Below are positions 12,695 to 14,407 of a DNA stretch of 14,407 nucleotides, piece by piece. Each line of letters starts with the position of its first letter. The first letter of the stretch is position 1. Made by a program: the position numbers and the translations under genes. Source of the stretch: Bacillota bacterium (GTDB lineage Bacteria; Bacillota; DTU025); contig DMOT01000216.1 of the NCBI GenBank assembly GCA_003456765.1, positions 1 through 14,407 on the forward strand, in the 5' to 3' direction. The notes under the pieces are model-generated. The model was not told the DNA's origin. It saw nothing but the letters and a program-made list of their open reading frames with translations, and ran no database searches.

Positions 12695-14407
12695 CTATAA
12701 AGGGTTACCTGACAGCTTCAGATAGATCGTGAAGTCCGATTGAGGCCTGGGCGCCTCTTGCCCCCACGCTATCGGCCTGGCAAGTCCGATGGAGAACAGC
12801 GCCCTGGCGTCTGTATAGCCAGGGACTACTGAAACCCCAAGCTCAACCCCGACGCCTGCCACCAAGCTGGCCAGCGTGAACTGCTGCCCGGCTGAACCGG
12901 CATCAACGAAAACGGATGCCTGGAGGTCGTCGATGAAGATGCTGGCTGAGCCAGGGCTCCTCTCGATTGGAACCAGCTTGACAACGTATTCTGCGCTTCC
13001 AAGTAGGACATGCGTTCCTGAGTCGTACCCGTGTTCAACTCCTCTGACACGGTATTCCCCTTCATGTCCACCTATGTAGAGCCTGTCTGCAGGCTTGTCG
13101 GAGCCAGTCCATCCTGCCCCCAGCTGGACTACGAGTCGGCTGTCCCTCAACATTGGAAGGCGAATGGAGTTCGCTAGCTCAAGGGATATTCCAGGCGTCC
13201 ACGGACCGGACAACGCGTCGGAGGCCAGGGCAGTCTCGGTGTGCAGGCTCGTGGTGGATCGGAACAAATCGTGTCCGATCGTCTTAGACAGGTCGCCCTC
13301 GGCGACGAGGAGATGAAGATGCTCTCCTGTGTGGAAACTGTGATTGTAGCCAAGGGTGAGCCCGCCTGAGAATGATGGGTCTTGCCATATCGGAAACGAC
13401 ATGGCAATGCTCTGCGCGTTGCCCTTGGGACCACCGGAGACGGCAGCGGTCCATGGGAAGCGCGAGTACTGCTGGTCTGCGTAGACCAGCTCGTAACTGG
13501 GGCCGGCATTGGCCAGGTCCACTCCAAGGCTGGCAACATAGGACCTGAAGCCTACCGGGTCGAGTCCGAGGAACACCAGTCCCAGAGTATCGCCTGTGAA
13601 GGTTGGAAGCCAGCACTTGGGGGTCATGTGGGCAAGCGGTGTGTAAGGCTTTATCTCGCCGCTATATTCCGGGTACGGCTCTGGAGCCGGAATGGGATCG
13701 TGCTTTCGCGGTGCAGGGCGCGCTGAGGCGATGTCAAGATTCGCGATGAACAGGTCGTAGCCATCCTTTCCGTACCCAACGAATAGGAGCCGCGCTCCGT
13801 CCGGAGAGACTGCCGGGAAGAACGCACCTGACAGCACATTGGTGACCCTTCGGATTTCGCCGGTCTGGGTGTCGGCGGAGTAAATGTTGTAGATCCCGTC
13901 AGGATCTGAGCTGAAGAGGATGTGCCGTCCATCGGGCGTCCATGTCGGGTCGCAATCCTGCGCCGCATCAGACGTGATTTGGACAAGCTCTCCGCCGTCC
14001 CGGGACATCAAGTAAATGTCCTGTTGACCGCCAGGCCTCCATATGGCCATGGCTATCCTGCGGCCATCGGGGGAAACCGCGAAGGAATGTATGGCGCCCC
14101 GCCATTGGGCGAATGAGCGGACGGTGCGGAGTTCTCCCGTGGCAATGTCGATGGCGCACAGGGCAGAGCTGCCGTCGTGACCTTCGATTCTGGCGAAATA
14201 GATCTCTCTGCCATCAGGGCTGAAGCGGGCGTAACATGCGCGCTCACCCCATGTGAGCCTGGTGTTTGCTCCCGATTCCAGGTTGCGGATGTAAAGGTCG
14301 CGCCTTAGGTACGGGCCTGCGTCGAATTCCGGCTTTGAGTAGACTGCCCATTCTCCGTCAGGAGAAAGGCCGGGAAACGCGCTGTTGTAGCCTATGCACG
14401 CGAAAGC
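12695..14407 (-). CDS. TolB-like propeller fused to an Omp85/BamA-type outer-membrane barrel (N terminus cut by window edge)
   Basis: The last 570 residues of a protein that enters from the right edge; the frame stays open to 14407, so the ATG at 14050 is internal. Residues about 1-215 carry five or more PD40/TolB propeller blades with the S/T-P-D-G signature (L-S-P-D-G, F-S-P-D-G, V-S-P-D-G, W-T-P-D-G, V-S-P-D-G). A Pro-rich linker follows, then Y-T-P-L-A-H-M-T-P-K-C-W-L-P. The last ~310 residues alternate like beta strands and contain I-G-G-H-E-G-E-Y-R-V-R-G, E-Y-V-V-K-L, F-V-D-A-G and G-V-G-V-E-L-G, the pattern of Omp85 barrel C-termini. The final residue is Leu, not the usual Phe. It would sit in an outer membrane with the propeller probably periplasmic. 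The substrate is unknown. Confidence 0.78.
   Translation of the reverse strand, partial: AFACIGYNSAFPGLSPDGEWAVYSKPEFDAGPYLRRDLYIRNLESGANTRLTWGERACYARFSPDGREIYFARIEGHDGSSALCAIDIATGELRTVRSFAQWRGAIHSFAVSPDGRRIAMAIWRPGGQQDIYLMSRDGGELVQITSDAAQDCDPTWTPDGRHILFSSDPDGIYNIYSADTQTGEIRRVTNVLSGAFFPAVSPDGARLLFVGYGKDGYDLFIANLDIASARPAPRKHDPIPAPEPYPEYSGEIKPYTPLAHMTPKCWLPTFTGDTLGLVFLGLDPVGFRSYVASLGVDLANAGPSYELVYADQQYSRFPWTAAVSGGPKGNAQSIAMSFPIWQDPSFSGGLTLGYNHSFHTGEHLHLLVAEGDLSKTIGHDLFRSTTSLHTETALASDALSGPWTPGISLELANSIRLPMLRDSRLVVQLGAGWTGSDKPADRLYIGGHEGEYRVRGVEHGYDSGTHVLLGSAEYVVKLVPIERSPGSASIFIDDLQASVFVDAGSAGQQFTLASLVAGVGVELGVSVVPGYTDARALFSIGLARPIAWGQEAPRPQSDFTIYLKLSGNPL

Overview
The window reads as ordinary bacterial chromosome of roughly mid-50s percent G+C. 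Most genes carry strong GGAGG-type ribosome binding sites. Several families point to Bacillota: an RsiV-like DUF3298 protein, ammonia-type NAD synthase, and a DUF58/MoxR/DUF4129 membrane operon. The last gene ends in what looks like an Omp85/BamA-type outer-membrane barrel, so the best guess is a Bacillota lineage that has an outer membrane. This is inference; no ribosomal marker gene is present.

Layout. Positions 1-2779 (minus strand) hold a four-gene operon: DUF4129 membrane protein, an unrecognised two-helix membrane protein, MoxR AAA+ ATPase, and a DUF58 protein cut by the window edge. An extended -10 promoter lies at about 2887-2892. nadE (3188-3964, minus) lies behind it. A plus-strand gene at 4249-5967 encodes an unusual fusion of a membrane methyltransferase-like domain, a PlsC acyltransferase, a zinc ribbon and a C-terminal beta-rich domain. 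An 843-base gene-free stretch follows. Then comes a compact plus-strand cluster: TetR regulator (with its own promoter and overlapping palindrome), SCP2 lipid-carrier protein, M24/creatinase-like protein and a geranylgeranyl-reductase-like flavoprotein, closed by a strong hairpin at 10678-10711. After it are a secreted DUF3298 protein, a small glucosaminidase, and on the minus strand a propeller-plus-barrel protein running off the right edge.

The most interesting signal is not a gene. Three intergenic elements (2967-3187, 6206-6368, 11819-12065) are each bounded by the same 31-base inverted repeat and have unrelated interiors of 101-185 bases. The two ends differ at fixed positions, so the element has a polarity. 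In all three cases it lies between two genes on the same strand, with the same end facing the stop codon of the upstream gene. I do not recognise this family. It could be a MITE-like mobile element, a structured RNA or a terminator-like spacer.

The TetR-SCP2-M24-flavoprotein cluster looks like one transcription unit, probably handling a lipid or isoprenoid substrate that cannot be named from sequence alone.
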